A stretch of DNA of 64,000 bases from Sphingomonas faeni (GCF_030817315.1 NZ_JAUSZF010000001.1:2030501-2094500); one strand, 5' to 3'; counted from the first letter of the stretch, positions 35,944 through 45,796 are shown. The notes: generated by a model not told the origin, from the letters alone. Numbers and translations: made by a program.

Positions 35944-38262
35944 TCAGAACGCCCGAGAGATCGTCGCCATGACCGCTGCGCCGCTGCCGACATAATAGGC
36001 GGGCGGCGAGCCGGCGATGACGGTCCCGTTGCGGCCGATCGTGTCCTGCGCGTTGGTGCTGACCGACTGGACGCCGGCAAGGACGTGCGGATCGGTGACG
36101 TTGATCGCGTTGACGCGCAGATCGGTGCGCTTGCCGTCGAGCCAGTCGGCGAGGTGCATGCCGACCGACAGATCGAGCGTCGCATAGCCCTTGATGCGCT
36201 CGTCGTTCATGAAGCTCGCATATTGCCGGCCGATATATTTCGACGCGACGCTGCCGAAGAAGCGGCCGTCGTCGTAGATCCCGCCCGCACCGAACTGGAC
36301 GGTGGGACTGGATACCGCATGCTTGCCGCGGGTCGGCAGGAAGTCCGCGCCGACGGGCAGGTCGGCGTCGATCCGCGCGCGCAGATATTCGCCCGAGAGG
36401 TACAGGCTGACCCCTGCGACCGGGCGGTAGTCGATCTCCGCATCGACGCCGTACGAGGATTGGCCACCGGCGTTGATCGTCGCGTTCACCTGCGCGCCGC
36501 CCTGGTCGAGCACGGTCGCCAACTGGCGGTTGCGGAACTTGTAGTGGAAGCCGGTCACCGAGGCGGAGAGCTGTTCGCCGATGAAGCGATAGCCGATCTC
36601 CTGCGAGACAGAATATTCGTTCTTGAGCGCGTCGGTGCCCCGTACGACGACTTCGCCGCCGTAATAGCTGTTGTAGAGCGTGAACTCGTTGGGCGTGCGG
36701 AAGTTGGTGGTGATGTTGGCGAACAGCTGTTGGCGATCGTCGAGCCGGTAGTGGATCGCGGCGCGCGGCAATGCGGCGAAGCTGTCGTTGCGCACCTTGT
36801 CCTGTGGTCCGGGCAAATAGGTGCGGCCGTTGCGCAGCACGTTCACGCCCTTGAACCCGGCGTCGATCGTCAGCCGCGGCGTCAGCGCGATCCTGTCGGC
36901 GAGGAAGAAGCCCTTCGTCACGGTGACGGTGCGCTGGTTCTCATAGGCGAGCAGGCGGCCATCGGCGGTGCGGATCGCCTTTGCGCGGTAACCCCAGCGA
37001 TCGACCGGCTGCCCCTCGGCGTCGATCGACGTGTAGGATTGCGTGACGCGATCGGTGCCGTAGTCGAACCAGAGTCCGGCGGTGAGCGTGTGCACGCCTG
37101 TCTTGAACGTGAGCTTGCTGACGTTGCCGGTCCGCATCTGGTCGCCGGTGTAATTGCCAAGCACGGTCGCGACGCCGTCGACTGCGCCGGGCAGCGCGAT
37201 CGGCTGGGCCAGTTCTTCGGTGCCGAGGAAGTTTCCTTCGGTGGTCAGCTGTGTGCCGTAGGGCGAGTTGCCATAGCCGAACTGGAGATAGGTGGTGGTG
37301 TCGAGTGCAAGCCGATCGGTCAGCGCCAGATGGACCGGCGCGGAGGCGTAGAGGTTGCGGAACGGCGCGCGGTACAGGCGCCAATAGTTGGTGTTCCCCG
37401 CCGTGTAGCGCTCGTCGAAATTGAAATCGCGGCCCTGCGCGTTCCACTCGGCGAGCGTCGGGCTTGGGTAGCTCGACGAGTTCGCGTCGTTGTAGGAGAG
37501 CGCGAGGCTGGCGCGGTTGCCGGCGCCCCATTCGTTGAGGATCTTGGCGTCGATGTGCTGGCGCGTGTCGAAACCGGCACCCCGCCAATTGTCAGCGCGC
37601 GTGTTCGAATAGGAAAGGAAGGCCTTCAACCCGGTATTGCCGATCGTCCCGCTATCGATCCGGACGAACCCGCGCCGCGCCGCGTAGCTGCCGAGCGACA
37701 AGTCGACCAGCGCGCCGGGACGCGCCTTCGGATCGTCGAGCGCGAGCGATAACAGCCCGCCAGCCCCGCCGAGCGTGGGGGAGTCGATATCGACCGAGCC
37801 TTGGGCGAGCGAGATGCGCTTGAGGTTCTCGGGGTCGGCGAACTGCGACGGGTAGGCGTAATAATAGCCGATGTCGTTCTGCGGCGCGCCTTCCATCAGC
37901 ACGCCGATCTCGTCCTGGCCGAGACCGCGCAGCGTCAGGCTGGAGCTGGTCGACAGGCCGTACGGGTCGCTCGATGCGACGTTCGCGCCGGGCAGCAGCG
38001 TGACGAGCTGGAACGCGTTGAGCGTCGGTGCCTGCTTGACGATGAAGTCGGCGGAGATCGCACTTTGCGCGCGCGGAACCTTCTGGTCGGGGAGCAAGCC
38101 GGCTGGGTCCTGCTTGCCGACCACGCGGATTTCTGCGGGTTCGACCGGGTCGGCCACCTGCGCGCCTGCCGACGATGCGGCGAGGGTTGTTACGACCAGG
38201 CCCAAAAGCCTGCGCTCGCGCGCGGCGGACATTACACGAAAACCAGCACTGAAAAACGTCAC
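35944..38262 (-). CDS. TonB-dependent outer-membrane receptor, probably for thiamine
   Basis: The protein of about 772 residues has a signal peptide (RRLLGLVVTTLAASSAGAQ), a TonB-box region (AEIRVVGKQD), a plug domain (ADFIVKQAPTLNAFQLVTLL; LTLRGLGQDEIGVLMEG) and a 22-strand-type beta-barrel ending in a phenylalanine (MATISRAF). It would import a substrate into the periplasm with TonB-ExbB-ExbD energy. The TPP riboswitch in its leader and the downstream kinase and PnuT genes indicate thiamine or a derivative. I chose the GTG at 38262 because GGAG lies 5 nt upstream; a GTG at 38268 and an ATG at 38232 are alternatives. Confidence 0.92.
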   Translation of the reverse strand: MTFFSAGFRVMSAARERRLLGLVVTTLAASSAGAQVADPVEPAEIRVVGKQDPAGLLPDQKVPRAQSAISADFIVKQAPTLNAFQLVTLLPGANVASSDPYGLSTSSSLTLRGLGQDEIGVLMEGAPQNDIGYYYAYPSQFADPENLKRISLAQGSVDIDSPTLGGAGGLLSLALDDPKARPGALVDLSLGSYAARRGFVRIDSGTIGNTGLKAFLSYSNTRADNWRGAGFDTRQHIDAKILNEWGAGNRASLALSYNDANSSSYPSPTLAEWNAQGRDFNFDERYTAGNTNYWRLYRAPFRNLYASAPVHLALTDRLALDTTTYLQFGYGNSPYGTQLTTEGNFLGTEELAQPIALPGAVDGVATVLGNYTGDQMRTGNVSKLTFKTGVHTLTAGLWFDYGTDRVTQSYTSIDAEGQPVDRWGYRAKAIRTADGRLLAYENQRTVTVTKGFFLADRIALTPRLTIDAGFKGVNVLRNGRTYLPGPQDKVRNDSFAALPRAAIHYRLDDRQQLFANITTNFRTPNEFTLYNSYYGGEVVVRGTDALKNEYSVSQEIGYRFIGEQLSASVTGFHYKFRNRQLATVLDQGGAQVNATINAGGQSSYGVDAEIDYRPVAGVSLYLSGEYLRARIDADLPVGADFLPTRGKHAVSSPTVQFGAGGIYDDGRFFGSVASKYIGRQYASFMNDERIKGYATLDLSVGMHLADWLDGKRTDLRVNAINVTDPHVLAGVQSVSTNAQDTIGRNGTVIAGSPPAYYVGSGAAVMATISRAF

Positions 38263-38299
38263 GTCCACTCCAATCGGAGGGACGACGGGCCAGCCGCAG

Positions 38300-38392
38300 A
38301 CCCTCCCTACGCCGGTATAAGCCGGATCAGGTTCAGCGGGTCATGGGCTGCTGCCCACCTCTCAGCCGCGCATGAGCGGCCCCCCGGGGATG
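38300..38392 (-). promoter_or_regulatory. TPP (THI-box) riboswitch
   Basis: Read on the - strand, the sequence has the conserved TPP aptamer pieces in order: GGGGGGCC, GGCTGAGA, ACCCGCTGAACCTGATCCGG and ATACCGGCGTAGGGA. GGAGGG within the 3' arm is complementary to CCCTCC (38281-38276) just before the ribosome site, which could form the switching or sequestering helix. It lies directly upstream of the TonB receptor, kinase and PnuT-like genes, which should be repressed when thiamine pyrophosphate is plentiful. Confidence 0.95.
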
Positions 38393-38708
38393 CGCGCGGC
38401 TTAGGCGGTCGGGCGAGCGGTGGAAAGCGCTATCGCATTGATCTGGCTGGTGTGCCTCGCGCTGCGCACTTGGGGGCCTCGAGACGCTCGCTGAGAACGG
38501 CGCGAAGAACGGCGCGCAGCGGCCGGCCTACCTCGAAAACATGCTGTGAAAACAAGGTAGGCCGACCGCCTCGGCAGCTCGATCGACGAGCACCGCCGGG
38601 GTCGGCGAGGGAACGCCGACGCCGCAGCGATGTCACAGATACGTTGCGGTGCCGGATTTGGATTCAGCGCTGGTGGATTCAGCGCTGGTGGAGCGACGTT
38701 CGATGCGG
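38393..38708. other. Intergenic stretch with a long-loop hairpin and a short tandem repeat
   Basis: No gene is convincing here. It should contain the promoter of the riboswitch operon on the - strand. It also holds a hairpin with a 10-bp perfect stem (CGGCCTACCT at 38524-38533 with AGGTAGGCCG at 38555-38564) and a 21-nt A-rich loop, and a 15-bp tandem duplication further on. Confidence 0.5.
38660..38689. repeat. 15-bp direct tandem duplication
   Basis: GGATTCAGCGCTGGT occurs twice without spacing (38660-38674 and 38675-38689). AGCGCT within it is palindromic. Confidence 0.8.
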
Positions 38709-39044
38709 TCAGGCGCGACCTTCGCGGCGCTTGATCTCGCCCAACAGCGCCTCCGCGACCGGGTTGCCGACCTCGCCGCCGGACTGTTCGTACGCGGCCG
38801 CAAGCTCCGCGTCCGTTGCATCCTGGAGCAGCCCGTTCACCTCCGCGTTGAAGTCGTCGACTTCGCCCGCGGCGGCATCGGCGGCGTCCTCGCTCGTCAC
38901 GGCCGGCTCTTCGCCAGCGGCCGGAGCGTGGGCCATCACGGCATCCTGCTTGAAGACGTCGAAGGCTTCGGCGGCTTCGTTGCGTTCCTCGATCGCGATT
39001 TCGAGGCGGGTGAACAGGTCGAGTTGCGGTGCGGTGTTTTCCAT
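38709..39044 (-). CDS. Small acidic hypothetical protein
   Basis: The 111-residue protein is strongly acidic and alanine-rich, with LDLFTRLEIAIEERNEAAEA near the start, a low-complexity acidic centre (SEDAADAAAGEVDDFN) and GNPVAEALLGEIKRREGRA at the end. No family is recognised. The codon pattern is that of the neighbouring genes, but the ribosome site is weak, so confidence is moderate. Confidence 0.6.
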   Translation of the reverse strand: MENTAPQLDLFTRLEIAIEERNEAAEAFDVFKQDAVMAHAPAAGEEPAVTSEDAADAAAGEVDDFNAEVNGLLQDATDAELAAAYEQSGGEVGNPVAEALLGEIKRREGRA

Positions 39045-39219
39045 GACGGCAGCTTATCCGCGCGAACTGCGTCGAGGCAACTCGTTCGCGCACGGTAGAG
39101 GCGCCCGACCGGGAATTTGTATGATCTACAGCAACTCGTGCGACTTCCGGCCGGAATGGCCGTTCTGCCCTTCGAGCTGCCGACCTTGATCTAGCGATCG
39201 GTTGCAGCAAGGAGAGACC

Positions 39220-39621
39220 ATGACCGCGATCCGAGCCGCCGAGCCTTACGACCTGTCCCGGTTGATGGCGTTCGATTCCTTCCCCGGAGACCGGATCGTG
39301 GAGATCGTCGACCGCCGGATGCTGGTGGCCGAAGTGGACGGCGTCATCGCCGGCTATGTCGCGTGGCAGACCGGCGGCTGCATCGGCAAGGATTACGTGA
39401 ACAAGCTGGTCGTCGATCCCGATTATCGCCGCCACGGCATCGCGCAGTCGCTCATCGCGGCGCTGCATTCGGTTTTGGACGGTAGAATTTTCATCTCGAC
39501 CGGCGCCGACAATGTCGCGGCGGTCGGTCTGCTGACGCTGACGAACTGGCAGCCGGCCGGAAAGATCATGGGATTGCGTCCCGCCGACGAGGCTGAGATC
39601 TTCTATTACCGGGACCTATAA
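39220..39621 (+). CDS. GNAT family N-acetyltransferase
   Basis: The 133-residue protein has the GNAT core: a central strand VAEVDGVIAGYVAWQTGG, then the acetyl-CoA pyrophosphate loop in KLVVDPDYRRHGIAQSLIAA (RRHGIA, the Q/R-x-x-G-x-A signature), and IFISTGADNVAAVGLLTLTN. Substrate is unknown; the family acetylates amines of small molecules or proteins. GGAGAGA precedes the ATG at 39220. A T9 run lies just after the stop (39641-39650), without an obvious hairpin before it. Confidence 0.88.
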   Translation: MTAIRAAEPYDLSRLMAFDSFPGDRIVEIVDRRMLVAEVDGVIAGYVAWQTGGCIGKDYVNKLVVDPDYRRHGIAQSLIAALHSVLDGRIFISTGADNVAAVGLLTLTNWQPAGKIMGLRPADEAEIFYYRDL

Positions 39622-39707
39622 TTCACGACGGACTGTGTGGTTTTTTTTTGAGGTAAACGGCGACATCCATTCGTGATGTCAAACGTTGCCGGTGATACAT
39701 CTCGGAA

Positions 39708-39854
39708 ATGCCCCAACGGATGCTCAATCCCGATCAGCGGCTTCGCGAGCATCTCGAGGATGCTCTGGCGGAGGCCGATGCGCTTGGCCAGACGGTCGTC
39801 GCCGCATTGATCTCCGAGGCGCTCGACGCGATGGCCAGCCACGCTCCTTCATAA
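39708..39854 (+). CDS. Possible 48-residue protein
   Basis: An ATG-to-TAA frame encodes a helical peptide (RLREHLEDALAEADALGQTV, LISEALDAMASHAPS). The composition resembles a real small helical protein and the codon use fits the surroundings, but the ribosome site is poor and no family is recognised. It lies between the GNAT and photolyase genes. Confidence 0.4.
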   Translation: MPQRMLNPDQRLREHLEDALAEADALGQTVVAALISEALDAMASHAPS

Positions 39855-39890
39855 AAGGGATCGGCCTGCTGCCCCGAGTGTTGGGTGGCA

Positions 39891-41393
39891 ATGGTAACGC
39901 AATTTTCGCCACCGCTGAACATACGATCGCTGGACACATGGTCGGAAGCCCCTCGCGTCCGGAGCATGAACACGGCCGACATCCGAGCGGACGGACGGTA
40001 CGTCCTCTGCTGGTTGCAACAAGCGCTGCGGGCGCGGGACAATCCGGTGATCGACGCATCGATCCGCCTCGGCAACGATCTCGGGCTGCCGGTTCTCGTC
40101 TATCACGGGCTGCGCGAGGATTACCCCTATGCGTCGGACCGCCTTCACCGGTTCATTCTGGGTGCGAGCCGCGACCTGGCGCTGGATTGTCGCCAGCGCG
40201 GCCTTGCCTGCGCCCAGCATGTCGATCGCGCCGACGCCCGCGAGAAGGGCCTGGTCTACCGTCTGGCCGCCGACAGCGCTGCGATGTTCGTCGAGGACCA
40301 GCCGACCTTCGTCGCGCGCTGGCAGTCGGAGCGGGTCGCCGACCGTACCGAAGTCGCGATGTTCGCGGTCAACGCAGCATGCGTGGTGCCGCCCGCGCTG
40401 CTGGGGGACGGGATCGGATCGACCACCGCGTTCCGACGCAAGCACGAGGCGGTTCGTGCGGACTGGTTGGCGATCGCCGATCTCCCCGCCGCCGTCGCCG
40501 CGTATGACGGCCCCCTGCCCTTCACGTCCGATCGACTCGAAGCCTGTAGCGATGCGGACCTGGACAGCCTCGTCGAGAGCGCGGCGATCGACCATTCGCT
40601 TGCGCTCAGTCCCGACTTTCCAGCTGGCCGCGACGGCGCGCTGACGAAGCTCGAACGGCTGATGGACATCGTGCTGCGGACCTATGGGACGACCCGCAAC
40701 GACGCGACCAAGCCGGTCGGCGCCAGCATGTTCTCGCCTTATCTGCACTTCGGCGTGATCGGCCCCCGCGAAGTCATGGCCACCGTCGACGCCACCGATG
40801 CGCCTGCCGCCGCGAAAGCCAAATTTGCCGACGAACTTCTGACCTGGCGCGAGTGGTTTCATTACCAGGCTCGCGCGCTCCCCTCGCCCGAGCGCTACGA
40901 CCGGGTCTCGGAATGGGCGCGTGAAACGCTCGCTGCGCATGCCACCGATCCGCGTCCCGAGGTGGAAACGCTCGCCGACTTGCTCAACGGGACCACGCGG
41001 GATGAGACTTGGAATGCGTGCCAGCGCCAGTTCCTGATCGATGGCTGGATGCACAACAATTTGCGCATGTACTGGGCCAAGCGGATCATCGCGCTGACCC
41101 CCGATCCGGAGACCGCGTGGGCGACCGCCTGTTACCTGAACGATCGGCTCAGCCTGGATGGGCGCGACCCGTCGACATACGGCAACATCGCGGCGTCGTT
41201 CGGCGCGGGATCGCCCGGCCGGGACGGTCCGCCGATCTATGGCAAGGTGCCGACGCGGTCGGATGGATCGACGCGACACCGCGACGGTGGCCCCGAGTGG
41301 CTTCGCGACGCCGCGACGCGTACCGCGCGCGAACCGACGCTGCCGTCGAGCCTCCCGTCCGGACTTTACCTCTCGGGCGAACTGCCCATCTAA
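39891..41393 (+). CDS. Class II CPD photolyase
   Basis: The protein of about 500 residues repairs cyclobutane pyrimidine dimers using FADH- and light. Class II is indicated by [40 protein letters not shown] and the C-terminal FAD-domain stretch [20 protein letters not shown] with [20 protein letters not shown]. Class II enzymes are less common in bacteria than class I. The start is uncertain: a GTG at 39885 and the ATG at 39891 are two codons apart. No partner gene is nearby. Confidence 0.92.
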   Translation: MVTQFSPPLNIRSLDTWSEAPRVRSMNTADIRADGRYVLCWLQQALRARDNPVIDASIRLGNDLGLPVLVYHGLREDYPYASDRLHRFILGASRDLALDCRQRGLACAQHVDRADAREKGLVYRLAADSAAMFVEDQPTFVARWQSERVADRTEVAMFAVNAACVVPPALLGDGIGSTTAFRRKHEAVRADWLAIADLPAAVAAYDGPLPFTSDRLEACSDADLDSLVESAAIDHSLALSPDFPAGRDGALTKLERLMDIVLRTYGTTRNDATKPVGASMFSPYLHFGVIGPREVMATVDATDAPAAAKAKFADELLTWREWFHYQARALPSPERYDRVSEWARETLAAHATDPRPEVETLADLLNGTTRDETWNACQRQFLIDGWMHNNLRMYWAKRIIALTPDPETAWATACYLNDRLSLDGRDPSTYGNIAASFGAGSPGRDGPPIYGKVPTRSDGSTRHRDGGPEWLRDAATRTAREPTLPSSLPSGLYLSGELPI

Positions 41394-41494
41394 CCCGAGC
41401 GTGCATTGCGATGCGCGCTGACGACCGCCCGACCCAGTCCACCCTGCACGCACGGCGCGCCCACCCGGCGCAGCGTCGTACATCGGAATTGACC

Positions 41495-42712
41495 ATGACA
41501 TCGACCGCGCAAGACCGCCCGGAACCTCGTACGACGGGCTATGTCCTGACCAGCAGCGTGACGTTCGCGATGGCCGCGGCGGCCGGCGTCGCGGTCGCCA
41601 ACATCTATTACAACCAGCCGATGCTCGGCGTGATCGAGAAGGATCTGCCCGGCAAGCTGTCCACGCTGATCCCCACTGCGACACAGCTAGGCTATGCCGC
41701 AGGGCTGTTCTTCCTCGTACCGCTCGGCGACCTGATCGAGCGCAAGCGGCTGATCGTGATCCAGTTCGCGGTCCTGGCCGCCGCGCTGGTCGCCGCCGCA
41801 GTCGCGCCCACCGCGGGCCTGGTCGTGGCTGCGTCGCTGCTGGTCGGCGTCGCCTCGACCGTCGCGCAGCAGATCGTGCCCTTGGCCGCCAACCTCGCCG
41901 CCCCGGAGCGGCGCGGCGCGACCGTCGGCACAGTCATGTCGGGGTTGTTGTGCGGCATATTGCTGAGCCGAACGCTGGCCGGCTTCGTCGCCACGCATGC
42001 CGGGTGGCGCGAGATGTTCTGGCTCGGCGTGCCGATGGCGCTCGCGGTCGGCGCCTGGATGGCGATCAAGCTGCCCCGCAGCCAGCCGGTCGCCACGTTG
42101 TCCTATGGCGGCCTGCTCCGCTCGCTCGTCGGGCTGTGGCGTGAGTTCGACGCATTGCGGCTGGCGACCGTCACCCAATCGCTGATCTTCGCAGCGTTCA
42201 CCGCGTTCTGGACGATCCTGGCGCTCCGGCTCCAGGAGCCGGGCTATGCGATGGGGGCCGACGTGGCGGGGCTGTTCGGCGTCGTCGGCGCGGTCGGCAT
42301 CTTCGCCGCGCCGATCGCCGGGCGCTACGCGGATCGAAAGGGCCCGCATCTGGTGATCGCGCTCGGCGCCGCGCTGACGCTCGTATCCTGGATAATGTTC
42401 GGCGTGTGGACGTCGATCGCGGGCATGGTCGTCGGCGTCATCGTGCTCGACTTCGCCGTCCAGAGTGCGCTCGTCTCCAACCAGCACATCGTCTACGCGC
42501 TGCGCCCCGAAGCGCGGGCGCGGCTCAACACCATCTTCATGGGCGGCATGTTCCTGGGCGGCGCGGTCGGGTCCGCCGCGGCGACACAGGCCTGGGCCGC
42601 AGCGGGCTGGTTCGGCGTGGTCGTGCTCGGCATCGTGCTGACCGCGTTGGCGACGATCATCCAGGTCGCCAGCCTGACGCGGCGGCGGCGGCGGAGGGGG
42701 CGGGCGATCTGA
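41495..42712 (+). CDS. MFS transporter (12-helix, drug or sugar efflux type)
   Basis: The 405-residue protein has twelve hydrophobic segments and the MFS signature between helices 2 and 3 ([11 protein letters not shown]). The N-terminus ([20 protein letters not shown]) is typical of the YnfM/arabinose-efflux-permease group, which exports small compounds. The end is a run of arginines ([11 protein letters not shown]). The substrate cannot be inferred. It converges with the pectate-lyase-fold gene, leaving a 19-bp gap. Confidence 0.9.
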   Translation: MTSTAQDRPEPRTTGYVLTSSVTFAMAAAAGVAVANIYYNQPMLGVIEKDLPGKLSTLIPTATQLGYAAGLFFLVPLGDLIERKRLIVIQFAVLAAALVAAAVAPTAGLVVAASLLVGVASTVAQQIVPLAANLAAPERRGATVGTVMSGLLCGILLSRTLAGFVATHAGWREMFWLGVPMALAVGAWMAIKLPRSQPVATLSYGGLLRSLVGLWREFDALRLATVTQSLIFAAFTAFWTILALRLQEPGYAMGADVAGLFGVVGAVGIFAAPIAGRYADRKGPHLVIALGAALTLVSWIMFGVWTSIAGMVVGVIVLDFAVQSALVSNQHIVYALRPEARARLNTIFMGGMFLGGAVGSAAATQAWAAAGWFGVVVLGIVLTALATIIQVASLTRRRRRRGRAI

Positions 42713-42731
42713 CCGATCGCCCGACCGCCCT

Positions 42732-45700
42732 TTACAGTCCGATGGAGTATAGCGCGTGGTGGGCCAGGATGAACAAGGTGCGACGATCTGGGCCACCGAT
42801 GACGAGTTGCAGCGGACGTTCGGGTACGTCGATACGGCGTAACAGCGTGCCGTCGGGCCGGTAGACGAACACCTGTCCATTGGCGACGTAGAGGTTGCCG
42901 GCCGCGTCGCGCGTCGCACTCTCGCCGCCCCGCGGTGCTGCGATCTTGAGGTCGGTTACCCGGCCATTGTCACCGACCAGACCGCTATACGTGCGGTTCT
43001 GCGATCCGTTGGTCAGCACCACCCGCTCGCCGGGGAGCGCCGTGACGAAGCCATACGAATCAAGCGTGTCGGACCAGCGCCAGCCCTGGTGATCGTCAGG
43101 CCCCTGGTTCCACACGCGGAACGCCGGCAAGACCAGCGACCCGTCGGGCGAGACATATTCCTGCGACTTCGCTTCGCCCATCTTTCCGGTGAAGAAATCG
43201 GCGAGCGGTGGATATTGATACGTCGTCGGATCGATCCGATCGGCGAATTCGCCGTTCGCCCAGACGTTGACGGGGAGCATCGTCGCCGCGGAGCGTCGGA
43301 CCTTGGCGGGTGTCGGTGCGATCACCTTGACGTCGGCCGGCTTGGTCGGATCGATGCTGTAGACGGTACCGTCTCGCCCGGCCGACGACAGCACCATCAG
43401 ATCACCGGATTTAGCGACCGCGAGGTTCACCGCGTCGAGCGGCGCCTCCGCCACGATCGACAGGCCTTCGCCCTTCGACCAGCCATGGATCCGCTGGAAG
43501 CGGCGATCGATGAAGTACAGCTTGCCCTGCGCGTCGACCGCACCGCCGGCGATCGAATAGAAACCGTCGGCCAGCTTCTCGACGCCGGGCGTGAGCGGTA
43601 TCGGGGTTCGCACTGCCGTCGCCGATGCTGCCGGCACGTCGAGCTTGGCGAATTCGAGTTCGCGAACTTCCTGGCCGCGCGTCATGTCCTTGATCGCGTT
43701 CTCGAACGGGAATTTGCTTGCGCGCAGATAGGTGCCGCAGCCCTTCGTATCGCAGCTCGCAAAGCCGCTCTCGGCGTTCACGTGGACGTTACGGAAACGG
43801 ATATCGCCCGAATTGTAGAGCTTTACCGCGGCGTCCATCGGCTTGATCGTGCGCGTCACGCGGTAGCCGTGGTAGTTCGCGAACAGGATGTTGCGCGAAT
43901 TGCGGATCTCGGTCGAGATGGCGTCGACGCCGTCGCGCACCTCCTGCTCGGTCTGCGGCGCGAGGAACTCCCAGTTCTCGACGTTATCGAGGACGATCTC
44001 GGCCCGATAATGGTGTTCGGCCGACAGTTCGTAGACGTGGCCGGGGGTCTTGGTGTTCGAGACCTGGAAGCCGGCCGACGCCAAGGTGTTCGGCGACCAG
44101 ATCGCCGCGAAGGTGCCGCCGCCGCCGTCCGTCACCCAGATGCTCGGATGCTGCCCGTCGAAACGCGCGCGCGGATCGCCGAAGCCGATCGGGCTCCCCT
44201 TGGTCAGCACGGTGCCGCCGCCGCCCTGGATCTTGACGTCGTTGACCATCGACGCCTCGCCGGCCTTCCAGAGAAGTGCGGTCGCGCGCGGATTGACGCC
44301 GCCGGTCCACAGGCCGAGGCCGGAGACGATCGCGTTGCCGCCCTTCGCGCTCTGCAACAGCGCCTTCGGACCGCCGACGCCCATATAGGCGGGCGTCTCG
44401 TCGGGGAGATAGAGGTGCGTGAGGCTGGGGTGTAGTGAGATCAGGACGCTGTCGGGGCGCAGTCTGATCGTATCGGTGACTCGGTAGCGACCGACCGGAA
44501 GGTACAGCACGCGGTGCGTGTCGATCGCGCGCTGCAATGCCGCGGTGTCGTCGGTCGTGTCGTCGCCCTTCACGCCGAGATCATGGACGTTCGCCCAGTC
44601 GCGAACCGGTGGCATCGCGCGGATCGCCGGGGTCCGCCGGGCGGGCATCCGCGCGAGCGGTGCCATCTGGATGTCGGTCGCATAGTCGCCGATCGCGCCC
44701 AGCCCGGCGAGCTTCAGGCCGTAGGAGAAGTCGCTGACCCGGTAGCGCGGCCCAGCGCCCGCCACGGTCTTGCCGCTGTCGCGGAAGCGGACGAAGGTCG
44801 GCGTGTTCGACGCCAGCGCACTGTCGAAGCCGATCTGCGTGAAGACGCTGTTCTCGGCGGAGACGATCACGCCCGCCTGCGACACGTTCTCGAACCGGAC
44901 GTCCTTGCCCCAGAGCGAGTCGGAATAGCCGCGGTCGATCTCGATCCCCACCGGCGTGTCGCGGATCGCGACGTTGACGAGCGTCAGGTCGACCTCATGC
45001 TCGCGGATCGCGGCGTCGCGCTGGCCCTGGAATTCGGAGTCGATGAGCGTGAACTGCCATGCGGGCGAGGTCTTTTCGGACATGATGCCGTAGCGACCGC
45101 CGAAGAAGCGCAGATTCTCGAACTCGTTGCCCGCCTGGTAGACGCCGGCGAGACCGGAGCCGATGTGGAAATCGACGTGGCGCAGATAGCCGTGCTGCGC
45201 GACGCGGAAGCGGACCGCGACCGCGCCGGCATTGCCTTCGCCGATCCGGAAATCGACGTTCGACAGCGCCGAATAGAAAGTGCTGGAGGTCGCGTCGAAT
45301 ATCGCCGGGTCGAACGGGACGCTGGTACGCGGCGGCACCGGCGCCTTGCCGACGCGGTACTGATCCTCGCCGGTGAAGCTGACCATCGCCGCGACGCCCG
45401 AGGCGTAGCCGGCGCTGTTGTCGCCGAGCACGATCTCCGGGCGGGTCGGACCGATGCCGAAGATGCGGACCGCGGAGCGGACGAAGATGGTGCGGGTTAT
45501 CCGGTAGCGCCCGGAGGGGAGGAAAACGACGCCGCCATGGCCGCCCGCCGCGGCCGCGTCGATCGCCTGCTGGAGCGCGACGCTGTCGTCGGCTCGACCG
45601 TCGCCGACGCCCTTGACGGTGATCGCGGTCGGGTCGTCGGGCTGGGTGAGATAGACCGAGACGGACTTGGCGGGAGCGCCAAGTTTCGAAGACGGGGCGG

Positions 45701-45764
45701 ATTTCGCGAACGCCGGCGCGGCGATCAGGAGCGCCGTTCCGCAGAGCAGCCATTTCGCAACCAT
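42732..45764 (-). CDS. Secreted two-module pectate-lyase-fold protein with C-terminal beta-propeller
   Basis: The 1,010-residue protein starts with a signal peptide (WLLCGTALLIAAPAFA). Two right-handed beta-helix modules of the pectate-lyase-3/GH28-like type follow, each opening with the typical D-G-x-x-D-D-S/T-xx-L-Q motif: VKGVGDGRADDSVALQQAID at about residue 50 and LGVKGDDTTDDTAALQRAID at about 395. From about residue 720 the sequence looks like an SMP-30/NHL-type beta-propeller (FYSIAGGAVDAQGKLYFIDR, GESATRDAAGNLYVANGQVF). It is probably periplasmic or extracellular and acts on a polysaccharide, but whether it is a lyase, hydrolase or epimerase is unclear. GGGAGA precedes the ATG and a palindrome lies just upstream. 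Confidence 0.85.
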   Translation of the reverse strand: MVAKWLLCGTALLIAAPAFAKSAPSSKLGAPAKSVSVYLTQPDDPTAITVKGVGDGRADDSVALQQAIDAAAAGGHGGVVFLPSGRYRITRTIFVRSAVRIFGIGPTRPEIVLGDNSAGYASGVAAMVSFTGEDQYRVGKAPVPPRTSVPFDPAIFDATSSTFYSALSNVDFRIGEGNAGAVAVRFRVAQHGYLRHVDFHIGSGLAGVYQAGNEFENLRFFGGRYGIMSEKTSPAWQFTLIDSEFQGQRDAAIREHEVDLTLVNVAIRDTPVGIEIDRGYSDSLWGKDVRFENVSQAGVIVSAENSVFTQIGFDSALASNTPTFVRFRDSGKTVAGAGPRYRVSDFSYGLKLAGLGAIGDYATDIQMAPLARMPARRTPAIRAMPPVRDWANVHDLGVKGDDTTDDTAALQRAIDTHRVLYLPVGRYRVTDTIRLRPDSVLISLHPSLTHLYLPDETPAYMGVGGPKALLQSAKGGNAIVSGLGLWTGGVNPRATALLWKAGEASMVNDVKIQGGGGTVLTKGSPIGFGDPRARFDGQHPSIWVTDGGGGTFAAIWSPNTLASAGFQVSNTKTPGHVYELSAEHHYRAEIVLDNVENWEFLAPQTEQEVRDGVDAISTEIRNSRNILFANYHGYRVTRTIKPMDAAVKLYNSGDIRFRNVHVNAESGFASCDTKGCGTYLRASKFPFENAIKDMTRGQEVRELEFAKLDVPAASATAVRTPIPLTPGVEKLADGFYSIAGGAVDAQGKLYFIDRRFQRIHGWSKGEGLSIVAEAPLDAVNLAVAKSGDLMVLSSAGRDGTVYSIDPTKPADVKVIAPTPAKVRRSAATMLPVNVWANGEFADRIDPTTYQYPPLADFFTGKMGEAKSQEYVSPDGSLVLPAFRVWNQGPDDHQGWRWSDTLDSYGFVTALPGERVVLTNGSQNRTYSGLVGDNGRVTDLKIAAPRGGESATRDAAGNLYVANGQVFVYRPDGTLLRRIDVPERPLQLVIGGPDRRTLFILAHHALYSIGL

Positions 45765-45782
45765 CGTCCGTCTCCCGTTATC

Positions 45783-45796
45783 AGGACAGTAGTCCT
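45783..45796. promoter_or_regulatory. Candidate operator (AGGAC-N4-GTCCT)
   Basis: A perfect 5-4-5 inverted repeat lies about 20 bp upstream of the start of the pectate-lyase-fold gene, in its likely promoter or leader. The binding factor is unknown. Confidence 0.35.

Noticed and set aside
39120..39188. 22-codon ORF before the GNAT gene
   Set aside because: It is too short, Cys- and Pro-rich, and without a ribosome site.
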